Shown here one piece after another: positions 42,030 to 49,830 of a stretch of 64,000 nt of DNA. The first letter of the stretch is position 1; the number at the start of each line of letters is the position of its first letter. The notes beneath the pieces were generated by a model. It was given only the letters and a program-made list of their open reading frames with translations. It had not been told where the DNA came from and did no database searches. The stretch comes from Rhodoplanes sp. Z2-YC6860 (lineage in GTDB: Bacteria > Pseudomonadota > Alphaproteobacteria > Rhizobiales > Xanthobacteraceae). The stretch spans positions 4,920,029 through 4,984,028 of the forward strand of contig NZ_CP007440.1 of the NCBI RefSeq assembly GCF_001579845.1, read 5' to 3'. The position numbers and the translations under genes were made by a program.

Positions 42030-42044
42030 CTAACCGACCGTTAA
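42030..42044. promoter_or_regulatory. CtrA-like box upstream of the PilZ gene
   Basis: CTAA at 42030-42033, seven bases, then TTAA at 42041-42044. The CtrA consensus is TTAA-N7-TTAA, so seven of eight positions match. It lies 48 bases before the PilZ gene start, within promoter range. Cell-cycle control of a c-di-GMP effector would be biologically sensible. Confidence 0.4.
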
Positions 42045-42091
42045 CGTGACATCCATAACTTGGCAGGCGAACGTCCAGAGGTTCGCTCTCC

Positions 42092-42709
42092 ATGGCTGTG
42101 CCGCAACAGAAGTTCAACACGCTGCCGCATGCCATGGAGCGTCGGCGCCACCAGCGCGTCCGCGTCAATCTTCTGGGCCGTTACATGCTGGAAGACCGCC
42201 GGGAATTTCCCTGCCAGGTCGTCAACATGTCGCCCGGCGGTATGGCCTTGATCGCGCCGGTCGGCGGCGAGATCGGCGCGCGCGTCATCGCCTATGTCGA
42301 CCATCTCGGCCGGCTGGAAGGCAAGATCGCGCGGCAATTGCAGAACGGCTTCGCCATGACGATCTCGGCGACGCCACGCAAACGCGACAAGCTCGCAGCC
42401 CAGCTCACCTGGCTCGCCAACCGCAGCATCCTCAATCTGCCGGAAGACCGCCGTCACGGCCGTTTCGTGCCGAAGATCGTGGCCGCCCGCCTCATCATGC
42501 CGAATGGCACCAATGTGGGCATCCGCATCATCGACTTGTCGCTGTCCGGCGCCGGTATCGCCACGCCGAACCGGCCGGAGGTCGGCAGTCTGGTGACGCT
42601 CGGCAAGATCTCCGGGCGGGTGGTGCGCCACCTCGAGGAAGGCTTCGCCATGGAGTTCACGCGGCTCCAGCACCCGGACTCCATCGAAGAAAACGCCACC
42701 GCTCAGTAA
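42092..42709 (+). CDS. PilZ-domain protein (tandem PilZ-like halves)
   Basis: A 205-residue protein. The c-di-GMP-binding RxxxR is in MERRRHQRVRVNLLGRYMLE, and the second motif NMSPGG lies in VVNMSPGGMALIAPVGGEIG. A second PilZ-like half follows: VAARLIMPNGTNVGIRIIDL and SLSGAGIATPNRPEVGSLVT. It lacks a clear second RxxxR but keeps the DxSxxG element. Expected role: c-di-GMP receptor acting in the cytoplasm. A CtrA-like box is upstream. Confidence 0.9.
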   Translation: MAVPQQKFNTLPHAMERRRHQRVRVNLLGRYMLEDRREFPCQVVNMSPGGMALIAPVGGEIGARVIAYVDHLGRLEGKIARQLQNGFAMTISATPRKRDKLAAQLTWLANRSILNLPEDRRHGRFVPKIVAARLIMPNGTNVGIRIIDLSLSGAGIATPNRPEVGSLVTLGKISGRVVRHLEEGFAMEFTRLQHPDSIEENATAQ

Positions 42710-43047
42710 ACGAAAACTTTCCGGCTGAGCCGGCCCGGCGCCGAAATCCGGCGCCGATCGTCGTCGTTGCCCGACGCCCCTTCAGGGCACATCCGATATC
42801 CCTCCTTAATGCCACACCGCCGCGCGGAGCATTCGCGCGCGAATTTCCGTCGTTTGCGCGATTAAAGATAAAATTTTACGCAAATTGTATTTGTCTGCAT
42901 TTGATCTAATTTTTCTGAAAGCTTGAATAGTATTCGCTGCAGTTTTTACTTTGGTTTGCTGCAAAAGCCGCGCGTCGACTTAGCGGCAATACAATCGCTT
43001 TGTGCGAACTATGGCCCCAACAGGACGGGTTGAGGGGTCAACAAAAA
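42710..43047. other. Intergenic with an AT-rich island
   Basis: A GC-rich hairpin (two CGGCGCCG blocks) directly follows the PilZ gene and may terminate it. From about 42850 to 42960 the DNA becomes markedly AT-rich, holding the promoter of the LapG-like peptidase gene. No gene or RNA is recognised. Confidence 0.55.
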
Positions 43048-43722
43048 ATGTCGCCAAGATCCAAAGCCGTATTGGGCACTGCCCTCGCGGCCGCGATGAT
43101 TGTCGTGCTGGGCGCAGCGACCGCACAGAGTGGCGAGCGCGTGGAGCGCGTGGCTTATGCGGCGGTCGGCGGCCAGGTGCGTCCGCCGATCGGCTGGGTC
43201 GAGTTCTGCAACGAGAATCCCAAGGAATGCGAGGCCCGTTCGAGCGAACCGCGTGACGTGGTGCTCACGTCCACAGTCTGGAAGGATCTCGTTCGCGTCA
43301 ACCGCTGGGTCAACGAAACCATTCAGCCCGTCACCGACATGGACCACTGGGGCGTGGTCGAGCGCTGGTCTTTTCCGGACGACGGCAAGGGTGATTGCGA
43401 AGATTACGTGCTGCTCAAGCGCCGCATGCTGATGCAGGCCGGCTGGCCGCGCGAGGCGCTGCTGATCACCGTGGTGCGCGACAAGAAGGGCGACGGGCAC
43501 GCCGTGCTCACCGTCAAGACCGACAAGGGCGAGTTCATCCTCGACAACCAGGCCGAGGAGATCCTGCTCTGGTCCGAGACCGGCTACCGCTTCGTCAAAC
43601 GTCAGTCGCAAGCCAATCCGAACGTCTGGATTGCGCTGGGCGATCCGCGGCCGCCGACTTCGACCGCAAGCCCGCGTGCCGACATCACGCTTCCGCAAAA
43701 CCAAGTCAGCGCCGTTCGCTGA
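43048..43722 (+). CDS. Transglutaminase-like cysteine peptidase (BTLCP, LapG-like)
   Basis: A 224-residue periplasmic protein with an N-terminal export signal (GTALAAAMIVVLGAATAQSG). The catalytic triad is Cys117 (GDCEDYVLLKRRML), His151 (GDGHAVLTV) and Asp166 (FILDNQ). WGVVERWSFPDDGKGD is the family lead-in. LapG, the characterised member, cleaves biofilm adhesins under LapD/c-di-GMP control. No LapD or adhesin gene is in the window, but the upstream PilZ and PAS genes fit a c-di-GMP context. GAGGGGT precedes the ATG at 43048. Confidence 0.9.
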   Translation: MSPRSKAVLGTALAAAMIVVLGAATAQSGERVERVAYAAVGGQVRPPIGWVEFCNENPKECEARSSEPRDVVLTSTVWKDLVRVNRWVNETIQPVTDMDHWGVVERWSFPDDGKGDCEDYVLLKRRMLMQAGWPREALLITVVRDKKGDGHAVLTVKTDKGEFILDNQAEEILLWSETGYRFVKRQSQANPNVWIALGDPRPPTSTASPRADITLPQNQVSAVR

Positions 43723-43850
43723 GTTTCAGGAGACCCGCGGTCCCGGTCACGTCCCCACCCCTCCCCGTCCCCGACCGGGTTCGCGCGCGGCCGGCGTCCC
43801 CAACGCCGGCCGCACCCTTTTTTTGAAAGCCGAAACTCCCGCAAAGTCGC

Positions 43851-44402
43851 TTAATTCGCGGCGACCTCGGCGACCGGCCCGTTTGGGTCGCGCGCGGCCA
43901 CCCCCCTGCAATCGGCGCGTGGCGTCGGCATGGGATCGCGGCTTCCAACACGCCGCAGGTTCACCACCACCGGGTTCGGACAGTGGTCCAAGCCTGCTCC
44001 ACTGGCGATATCGACTACCGCGCCAGCCGCGCCTCCAATGATCGCGTTGCCGACGAATCCCGCGGCGCCACCTGCGCTCGCCTTCGGCTCGACCCGCATC
44101 GTGAAGGATTCATAACCGGGCTTGGCAAAGCTGAGCGCAACGATATCGCTGCGAGGCACAGTAATGGTGCACGGCCTGACGCAAGGTGGCCCGCTTCGCG
44201 GCGGACGGTCTGGCGGCATTCTCGTCGCTTGGTCGGGGTAATTCTTTTCGACGCATGCCCGGTCGCATGCCACCAAGAACGTGACGCCGACATTGGCACC
44301 CGGTGGGCTTGTCTCGACGATCAAGTCCTCGGTCGTTCCGCGCGTCACCGTCGCGCAAGCACTCAGCGCCAGCCCGCAGGCCAGCCACACCCACACACGC
44401 AT
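43851..44402 (-). CDS. Lipoprotein with PEGA-like domain
   Basis: A 183-residue lipoprotein. MRVWVWLACGLALSAC gives a lipobox (LSAC) at residues 13-16, so it is acylated and exported. TVTRGTTEDLIVETSPPGAN begins a PEGA-like beta unit. Cysteine-rich loops with DRACVEKNYP and PPCVRPCTITVPRSD follow, and the Gly-rich NAIIGGAAGAVVDIASGAGL suggests membrane contact near the end. This family is sometimes misnamed translation initiation factor 2 in rhizobial genomes. GGAGGGCGAA precedes the ATG. Confidence 0.75.
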   Translation of the reverse strand: MRVWVWLACGLALSACATVTRGTTEDLIVETSPPGANVGVTFLVACDRACVEKNYPDQATRMPPDRPPRSGPPCVRPCTITVPRSDIVALSFAKPGYESFTMRVEPKASAGGAAGFVGNAIIGGAAGAVVDIASGAGLDHCPNPVVVNLRRVGSRDPMPTPRADCRGVAARDPNGPVAEVAAN

Positions 44403-44572
44403 TTCGCCCTCCCTCGCCCCAAGGCGAGCGAAGAGTCTAACACAACCAAAGGTTTCGGGTATCCCGCTGCTTGCAGTCACGTCTCATTCGGTGCCACGCC
44501 TCGACTGGGAGACGCGGGCCAAACTTTTGCGACCGATTGTTGCCGCAGAAAATACGACCACGCTGATGACAG

Positions 44573-45103
44573 CTACCCGATCCGCTTCAGGGTCTTGGCG
44601 TATTGCTGCCAGCGCTTGACGTAGATGTCGGCGCCGCCGGCAATCATCTTGGCCATCTTGTCGTCGACCTGCCGGATCACGCGGGCGGGCGCGCCGACGA
44701 TCATCGAATTGTCTGGGAAGGTCTTGCGTTCCGTGATGAGGGCGCCGGCGCCGACCAGCGAGTTGTTGCCGACCTTGCTGCCGTTGAGCATCGTCGCGCC
44801 CATGCCGATCAGGCTGTTGTCGCCGACGGTGCAGCCGTGCAGCATCACCTTGTGGCCGATCACGCAGTTGCTGCCGATCACCATGGGAAAGCCCGGGTCG
44901 GTGTGCAGCGTGGCGTTGTCCTGGATCTGCGAGCGCTCGCCGATCTCGATCCACTCGTTGTCGCCGCGCAGGACGGCGCCGAACCAGACGCTGGCATGAC
45001 TTTTCAGCCGCACGCGGCCGATCAACACCGCGGTCTCGGCAATCCAGTATTGCCCGTCGGCCGGAAACTCCGGTCCCTGCCCGTCCAACTCGTAAATCGG
45101 CAT
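44573..45103 (-). CDS. Gamma-carbonic anhydrase family protein
   Basis: A 176-residue left-handed beta-helix protein. Hexapeptide repeats run from YWIAETAVLIGRVRLKSHAS to VIGSNCVIGHKVMLHGCTVG. The three zinc-binding His residues of the trimeric gamma-CA fold are in ATLHTDPG, IGHKV and LHGC. It lacks the long N-terminus of Cam-type enzymes and resembles YrdA/PaaY-type proteins, so enzymatic activity cannot be assumed. GAGGAATGC precedes the ATG. Confidence 0.92.
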   Translation of the reverse strand: MPIYELDGQGPEFPADGQYWIAETAVLIGRVRLKSHASVWFGAVLRGDNEWIEIGERSQIQDNATLHTDPGFPMVIGSNCVIGHKVMLHGCTVGDNSLIGMGATMLNGSKVGNNSLVGAGALITERKTFPDNSMIVGAPARVIRQVDDKMAKMIAGGADIYVKRWQQYAKTLKRIG

Positions 45104-45168
45104 TGCATTCCTCCGGCCTCAATCTGCCGGAGCCAAGCTGCCATGATCGAAGGAGCGAAGCGAGCCGG

Positions 45169-45531
45169 TCAGGCGACGATGCGCCCGATGGCCTGCAAGG
45201 TCATCGCCACCATGGTGCCGGACATCAGGCTCCAGAATCCGGCGAGAAATGCCGCCAAGGCGGCAAAGCCGAAGCTCCTGCCCTCGAGCCGCGCGCCGCG
45301 GATGGTGTTGCGGATGATGATGAAGGGTGCCGCGAATAGCAGGAACGGCACCGCGGCCAGTGCCCTGTTGCGCTCAGGCTCATGCAGCAGGCGGAAGCTC
45401 GCAGGCTGCATGGTCATGAGCTGATAGCCGCTGCACAGCGCACCGGCAACCGCAAAGCCCAAGGCCAGTTCGACCAGCGAACGCGCCGAATCCGACCAGA
45501 ACAATGCGTAGACCAAATCTTCGGGCGTCAT
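45169..45531 (-). CDS. Conserved four-helix membrane protein, unknown function
   Basis: A 120-residue membrane protein, MTPEDLVYALFWSDSARSLV at the start. Hydrophobic segments are about residues 20-38 (LALGFAVAGALCSGYQLMTM), 58-75 (FLLFAAPFIIIRNTIRG) and 85-112. Small rhizobial membrane proteins of this layout exist (I believe DUF6949-type), without known function. The ATG at 45531 is preferred over the frame opening at 45609. It is divergent from the gene at 45670, with a perfect CtrA box between them. Confidence 0.65.
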   Translation of the reverse strand: MTPEDLVYALFWSDSARSLVELALGFAVAGALCSGYQLMTMQPASFRLLHEPERNRALAAVPFLLFAAPFIIIRNTIRGARLEGRSFGFAALAAFLAGFWSLMSGTMVAMTLQAIGRIVA

Positions 45532-45601
45532 GACGCCAAGCCCCCGAATGCGCGATTTTTTTTGACTGTCACAGATCATCGGCTGCGCCGCCAGCACATG
45601 C

Positions 45602-45616
45602 TTAAGCAAAGGTTAA
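45602..45616. promoter_or_regulatory. Perfect CtrA-type box TTAA-N7-TTAA
   Basis: TTAAGCAAAGGTTAA at 45602-45616 matches the full alphaproteobacterial CtrA consensus with exact spacing. It sits between two divergent envelope-protein genes, 71 bases from the minus-strand start and 54 from the plus-strand start, within promoter range of both. Confidence 0.55.
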
Positions 45617-45669
45617 CGCTTGCCGTGTTTGATTAACGGAGCGATTCGGATCGGACGATTCAGGTATCA

Positions 45670-46380
45670 GTGCCAATGACTTACGCGGCGACCTTGGGAC
45701 GCAGACGCAGGAAAGGCGGCGGCTTGATCGGCCGTATCCTGGTGATGCTTGCAGGCCTCGTTGCCGCAGCGATTGCGGCTGCGCCAGTGGCCTACATGCT
45801 CTGGCCGGTCGGCACCACGCTCGCCCCCGATGCGCCGTCCATTCCGGTGACCATCGGCGGCGTCGCGTTCAACGTCCCGCCGGCCGCGATCCGCTTCAAG
45901 ATGCAACGGAAGTCCGGCACCCAGCCGCGGATCGACATGACCTTCGTGTGGCCGTCGATGACGCCGCCCGACCCGGCCATCAAGCCGCAGCCGACCGACA
46001 CGCCCGACGTCACCGACCGGCTGTTCGTCACCATCGCGGCGAGCGACAGCACGCTCGCGCCGATGGATCGGCTGAAGACGATCTATCCGCGCTATCTCGA
46101 TGCCGCGCCGATCGTGAGCACCGACGGGCTCAGCACGCAGGTGTTCCGCGACGGCACCGCCTATCAGGGCGAGGACCTGGTGCTCGATCCGTCGCGGCCC
46201 GAACAGTTCCTGCTCCGCTGCACGCGGACCTCCGGGCTCACGCCTGCGATGTGCCTGCATGAGCGCAGAATTGGCGGCGCCGACATCACGGTGCGCTTTC
46301 CGCGCGACTGGCTGTCGGACTGGCGAGCCGTATCGGAAGCGATCGACCGCTTGATCGCGGGCTTCAAGCCGCAGGTCTAG
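45670..46380 (+). CDS. Membrane-anchored periplasmic hypothetical protein
   Basis: A 236-residue protein with a basic N-terminus (LGRRRRKGGGLIGRIL), one hydrophobic helix (about residues 22-46, AGLVAAAIAAAPVAYMLWPV) and a soluble remainder outside the inner membrane. It contains AFNVPPAAIRFKMQRKSGTQ and RLFVTIAASDSTLAPMDRLK. A cysteine pair lies in FLLRCTR and AMCLHERR. Similar proteins are conserved in rhizobia without assigned function. The GTG start follows CAGG; ATG at 45676 is an alternative. Confidence 0.65.
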   Translation: MPMTYAATLGRRRRKGGGLIGRILVMLAGLVAAAIAAAPVAYMLWPVGTTLAPDAPSIPVTIGGVAFNVPPAAIRFKMQRKSGTQPRIDMTFVWPSMTPPDPAIKPQPTDTPDVTDRLFVTIAASDSTLAPMDRLKTIYPRYLDAAPIVSTDGLSTQVFRDGTAYQGEDLVLDPSRPEQFLLRCTRTSGLTPAMCLHERRIGGADITVRFPRDWLSDWRAVSEAIDRLIAGFKPQV

Positions 46381-46513
46381 CCACTCCGAACGCGGCGGCG
46401 ATGGGCGTAGCCGGCCCGGGACGAGCTGCGTTATATTTCGCCAGATACACTGAAGGACAAACGACTGTCGAATCCGGCGATCGCCGCGCAGCGCCAAGTG
46501 TCGAGGAGCAAGG

Positions 46514-47515
46514 ATGCCCAGGCCGGTTGAAGCAAGGGGGCTGATCTTCTCGCTGCGCCACGCGCCGTGCGCGCACATCTGCCGCTACTGCCTCGTGTCC
46601 GAAACCCGCAAGGGCACCAAGCTGCCCTTCTCGCGCTTCGAACAACTCGTTCATCGCTTCTACGACTGGCGGGATTCAGGCGGCACCGACATCGTCATCC
46701 GGACGTTCATCGGGCCTTCCTTCGACTACGATATCGAGACGCTTGAAGGCGTGCGCCGTCTACGGGCGCGGCGCGGCAACGCGTTCGAAATCCTGAATCT
46801 CGGCGGGCTGCGCATGCGCGATCCCGATGCCCTGAAGGTCTGGATGGACGAGCGGCAGGCTGCCGGCATCGTGGGCTTCCACACATCGCTCGCCGGTTGC
46901 GGCAAGGTCCATGACCGCTGGAACGGCAGGCCCGGCGACTTCGACTACCAGATATCGATCCTGCGGATGGCCGCCGAGCGCGGAATGGTCTGCCAGGAGC
47001 GGCTGTTCCTGACGAAAAACACTCTGCCGGTTTTTGACGAATTGCTCGACATCATGGAGAGCATTCCGGGCGAGCCGCGCCGCACCGTCACGCCCTATTT
47101 CTATGCCGGGCTCGCCCGGCGTTACGAAGACGAGCGCATCACCGAGGACATCCGCGACGCATTGCCCGCACGGATCATGAATCTGCGGCGCGGTCGCTTC
47201 AATGACTGGCGCTCGGAACGGGAGTGGATTCCGATGCTGATGGAAACCGCCGATCAGCCTCGAAAACTTGCGATGAAGCTCGATGTGCATGAAGGCAACA
47301 TCGACGAGCTCGAGCAATCGTCCTGCGAGGAAATTCTGGCCAGACAGGATCGGCTCTATCGCGACGACTACAGCCGCATGCCCTCGTTCGAAGAGCTTTG
47401 CGCGCGCTATGGCGATACCGACGGCCGCAAGATCTACATGCAGCCGCGCGACCTCGAAGGCAAGTGGATGGACATGCATGAGCGCGAGACGGGCATCAAA
47501 ATCCCGCTCGACTGA
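46514..47515 (+). CDS. Orphan radical SAM protein
   Basis: A 333-residue radical SAM enzyme. The cluster motif is C19xxxC23xxC26 within SLRHAPCAHICRYCLVSETR. The core barrel continues TDIVIRTFIGPSFDYDIETL, FEILNLGGLRMRDPDALKVW and GIVGFHTSLAGCGKVHDRWN. There is no SPASM-type multi-Cys tail and no short precursor peptide beside it. The C-terminal 100 residues (RGRFNDWRSEREWIPMLMET and beyond) are specific to this group. Substrate unknown. Neighbours give no pathway clue. Confidence 0.88.
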   Translation: MPRPVEARGLIFSLRHAPCAHICRYCLVSETRKGTKLPFSRFEQLVHRFYDWRDSGGTDIVIRTFIGPSFDYDIETLEGVRRLRARRGNAFEILNLGGLRMRDPDALKVWMDERQAAGIVGFHTSLAGCGKVHDRWNGRPGDFDYQISILRMAAERGMVCQERLFLTKNTLPVFDELLDIMESIPGEPRRTVTPYFYAGLARRYEDERITEDIRDALPARIMNLRRGRFNDWRSEREWIPMLMETADQPRKLAMKLDVHEGNIDELEQSSCEEILARQDRLYRDDYSRMPSFEELCARYGDTDGRKIYMQPRDLEGKWMDMHERETGIKIPLD

Positions 47516-47527
47516 CGCAGGTCCGGC

Positions 47528-47944
47528 TCAGCCGACCGGGTCGAGATCGACATCGAGGATCGGCAGCTCGAAAATGTACGAGCGGCGGCCCTTCTCGTTC
47601 TCGACGAACAACACGCCGAGAAACTCCTCGCCGATATAGGCTTCGAGCGAGTCCGTCTTCTTCGGCCGCGTCACCACACGGATGTTCTCGTTGTCGAACT
47701 TGGCGCGCAGGTAAGTCGTCAGTGTCGGCACCGGCGCGAAGCTCGGATCGTTGCTGACCTGGATGACCATCCGGAAATTGTAGGAGCGGTCGCCGTCCTC
47801 GTCGTCGACGGTCAGCACGCCGAGATCATCCTCGCCGATGAAAATCTCGGCGGTGTCGCCCTTCTTCGGCACCACGCGAATGTCCGGGTTGCCGAACAGC
47901 TTGCGCAGATAGGCGTCGAGCTTCTTGACTTCCGCTACGTCCAC
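47528..47944 (-). CDS. DUF3126 family protein, tandem duplication
   Basis: A 138-residue protein made of two similar halves. Unit 1: LDAYLRKLFGNPDIRVVPKK, then DTAEIFIGEDDLGVLTVDDE and GDRSYNFRMVIQV. Unit 2: LTTYLRAKFDNENIRVVTRP, then SLEAYIGEEFLGVLFVENEK and GRRSYIFELPILD. Each half matches one DUF3126 unit; family members I know are a single unit of about 70 residues. Function unknown. The start is GTG after GAGAGGGTCC. It lies between the radical SAM gene and cysE. Confidence 0.85.
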   Translation of the reverse strand: MDVAEVKKLDAYLRKLFGNPDIRVVPKKGDTAEIFIGEDDLGVLTVDDEDGDRSYNFRMVIQVSNDPSFAPVPTLTTYLRAKFDNENIRVVTRPKKTDSLEAYIGEEFLGVLFVENEKGRRSYIFELPILDVDLDPVG

Positions 47945-48010
47945 GGACCCTCTCCGGTTTATGGGGCCGCTGTACCACGGACGCCCGGGATTGCCTACCG
48001 CCGTCCCACT

Positions 48011-48826
48011 CTATCCTGGGAACATGTGGTCCATGGTGCGTGATGGCTCTGCGCATGGCGCATCGCCGACGACCTTGGCCGGGATGCCGGCCACCGTGAC
48101 GTTGTGCGGCACCGTGGTCAGCACCACCGAGCCTGCGGCCACGCGCGCGCAATGACCGATCTCGATGTTGCCGATGATCTTGGCGCCGGCGCCGATCAGC
48201 ACGCCATCGGCGATCTTGGGATGGCGGTCGCCATGATCCTTGCCGGTTCCGCCGAGCGTGACGTCATGCAGCATCGAGACGTTGTCGCCGATCACCGCCG
48301 TCTCGCCGACCACCAGTCCGGTGGCGTGATCGAGGAAGATGCCGCGGCCGATCCTGGCGGCCGGATGGACGTCGCACTGGAACACCGCCGACGAACGGCT
48401 CTGAAGATAGTACGCGAAGTCCTTGCGACCTTGGCTCCAAAGCCAGTGCGCAAGCCTATGAGTCTGAATGGCGTGGAAACCTTTGTAATAGAGCATCGGC
48501 TCGATGAAGCGGTCGGTCGCCGGATCGCGGTCGAACACCGCGACGATATCGGCGCGGAAGGCTTCGCCCAGCTTCGGATCGGCTTCGAGCGCGTCGGTAT
48601 AGGCCTTTCGGATCAGCTCAGCGGTGACGTCCTGGTGATCGAGACGCTCGGCGACGCGGTTGATGACCGCGGCTTCCAGCGTGTCGTGATGCAGGATCGA
48701 GGAAAAGATGAAGGTGCCGATCTCCGGCTCGTGATGGACGATGGCATTCGCTTCGTCGCGAATTTTCGCCCAGACCGGATCGAGCTTCTGCACCGCGCTT
48801 TCGGGCCTGGTTTGCTTCTGAGCCAT
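48011..48826 (-). CDS. cysE: Serine O-acetyltransferase
   Basis: A 271-residue CysE making O-acetylserine for cysteine synthesis. It has a helical N-terminal domain (LDPVWAKIRDEANAIVHHEP, then FIFSSILHHDTLEAAVINRV) and a C-terminal left-handed beta-helix. Active-site blocks are FQCDVHPAARIGRGIFLDHA, TGLVVGETAVIGDNVSMLHD and VTLGGTGKDHGDRHPKIADG. The C-terminal tail ends in MDHMFPG; the classical feedback-type Ile end is absent. A strong GGAGGGACT site fixes the start. Confidence 0.95.
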   Translation of the reverse strand: MAQKQTRPESAVQKLDPVWAKIRDEANAIVHHEPEIGTFIFSSILHHDTLEAAVINRVAERLDHQDVTAELIRKAYTDALEADPKLGEAFRADIVAVFDRDPATDRFIEPMLYYKGFHAIQTHRLAHWLWSQGRKDFAYYLQSRSSAVFQCDVHPAARIGRGIFLDHATGLVVGETAVIGDNVSMLHDVTLGGTGKDHGDRHPKIADGVLIGAGAKIIGNIEIGHCARVAAGSVVLTTVPHNVTVAGIPAKVVGDAPCAEPSRTMDHMFPG

Positions 48827-48936
48827 AGTCCCTCCGGTCCACGCCGGGATGATCCTGGAGCGCGGTTTTAGCACAGTTAGGGCACAGTCATATTAAGCGC
48901 AATGCCAAGCATAGAACAACATTACAATTCAAAGGC

Positions 48937-49830
48937 TTAAGCGGATACTTTCAACTCTTTAAGAAACCCCTCAATGGCGTTTGCGAACTGATCGTTGCGG
49001 TCGCCGGCCACCATGTGGCGAGCTCCGGTGACGTCCACGTATCGAGCGTGCGGCACGAGCTTGAGAAAATCCTTGGCGTGCTCCTCACCCACCAGTTCGG
49101 AGGACGCGCCCCGCACCAGCAGCGTCGGAATGGTGATGCGCCGCGCGGCCTCGACCAGCACCCGCTCGACCTCGCCCGAGCCCGGGCCGATCCGGCGGTT
49201 GCCCTCCAGGAACCGGGGGTCCCAGTGCCAACGCCAGCGACCATCGGGGTGCAGCCGCAGGTTCTTCTTCAGCCCCTCGTGGGAGCGCGGCTTCGGCCGA
49301 TGCGGCAGGTAGGCCGCGACCGCGTCGGCGGCCTCGGCGATCGAGCCGAAGCCCTCGCGCAGATTGGCCCGCATGAAGCCCTGGATCTTGGCGACCCCCT
49401 CGCTGTCGATGCGCGGCGTAACATCGACCAGCACCAGCGCGGAGAAGGCTTCCTTGCCGTGCGAGCCGCCGCCGTTGGCGAGCAGCGCCGCCATCCCGCC
49501 GAGCGAGGCGCCGACGGCCACGGGCCGCGCGCCACCGATCCGTTCCGCAAGTGTATCGGCGAGCGTCCGGGCGTCGGCGGCGAAATCTTCGTATTGGTAG
49601 GCGCCGTCCTGGACCCATTGGGAATCGCCATGACCGCGCTGGTCGACCGCGTAGGCGGTGCGGCCGATCTGCGCGATCAGTTCGCCGGTTTTCTTCCAGG
49701 CGTGCCGGGTCTGACCGCCGCCGTGAAGCAGCAGCACCGGGGCGCCCTGCTCGCCATAGACATCGCCGATCAGCGTGTTGTCCGACGCGCCCTTGAAGGT
49801 CGCGGCGGCCGGCAGTGGCGGACGCGTCAT
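48937..49830 (-). CDS. Alpha/beta-hydrolase
   Basis: A 297-residue hydrolase of the fluoroperoxidase/haloalkane-dehalogenase-like type. The oxyanion motif is VLLLHGGGQTRHAWKKTGEL, the nucleophile elbow is AVGASLGGMAALLANGGG, and ALVLVDVTPRIDSEGVAKIQ is typical of this group. A late Asp/Glu and GARHMVAG supply the acid and His. A cap domain lies about residues 140-215. Its ATG overlaps the stop of the upstream hydrolase gene by four bases. Substrate unknown. Confidence 0.88.
   Translation of the reverse strand: MTRPPLPAAATFKGASDNTLIGDVYGEQGAPVLLLHGGGQTRHAWKKTGELIAQIGRTAYAVDQRGHGDSQWVQDGAYQYEDFAADARTLADTLAERIGGARPVAVGASLGGMAALLANGGGSHGKEAFSALVLVDVTPRIDSEGVAKIQGFMRANLREGFGSIAEAADAVAAYLPHRPKPRSHEGLKKNLRLHPDGRWRWHWDPRFLEGNRRIGPGSGEVERVLVEAARRITIPTLLVRGASSELVGEEHAKDFLKLVPHARYVDVTGARHMVAGDRNDQFANAIEGFLKELKVSA

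Noticed and set aside
43851-44402. Annotation as translation initiation factor 2
   Set aside because: The protein has a lipobox and PEGA-like units and no GTPase motif; that name would be an annotation error.
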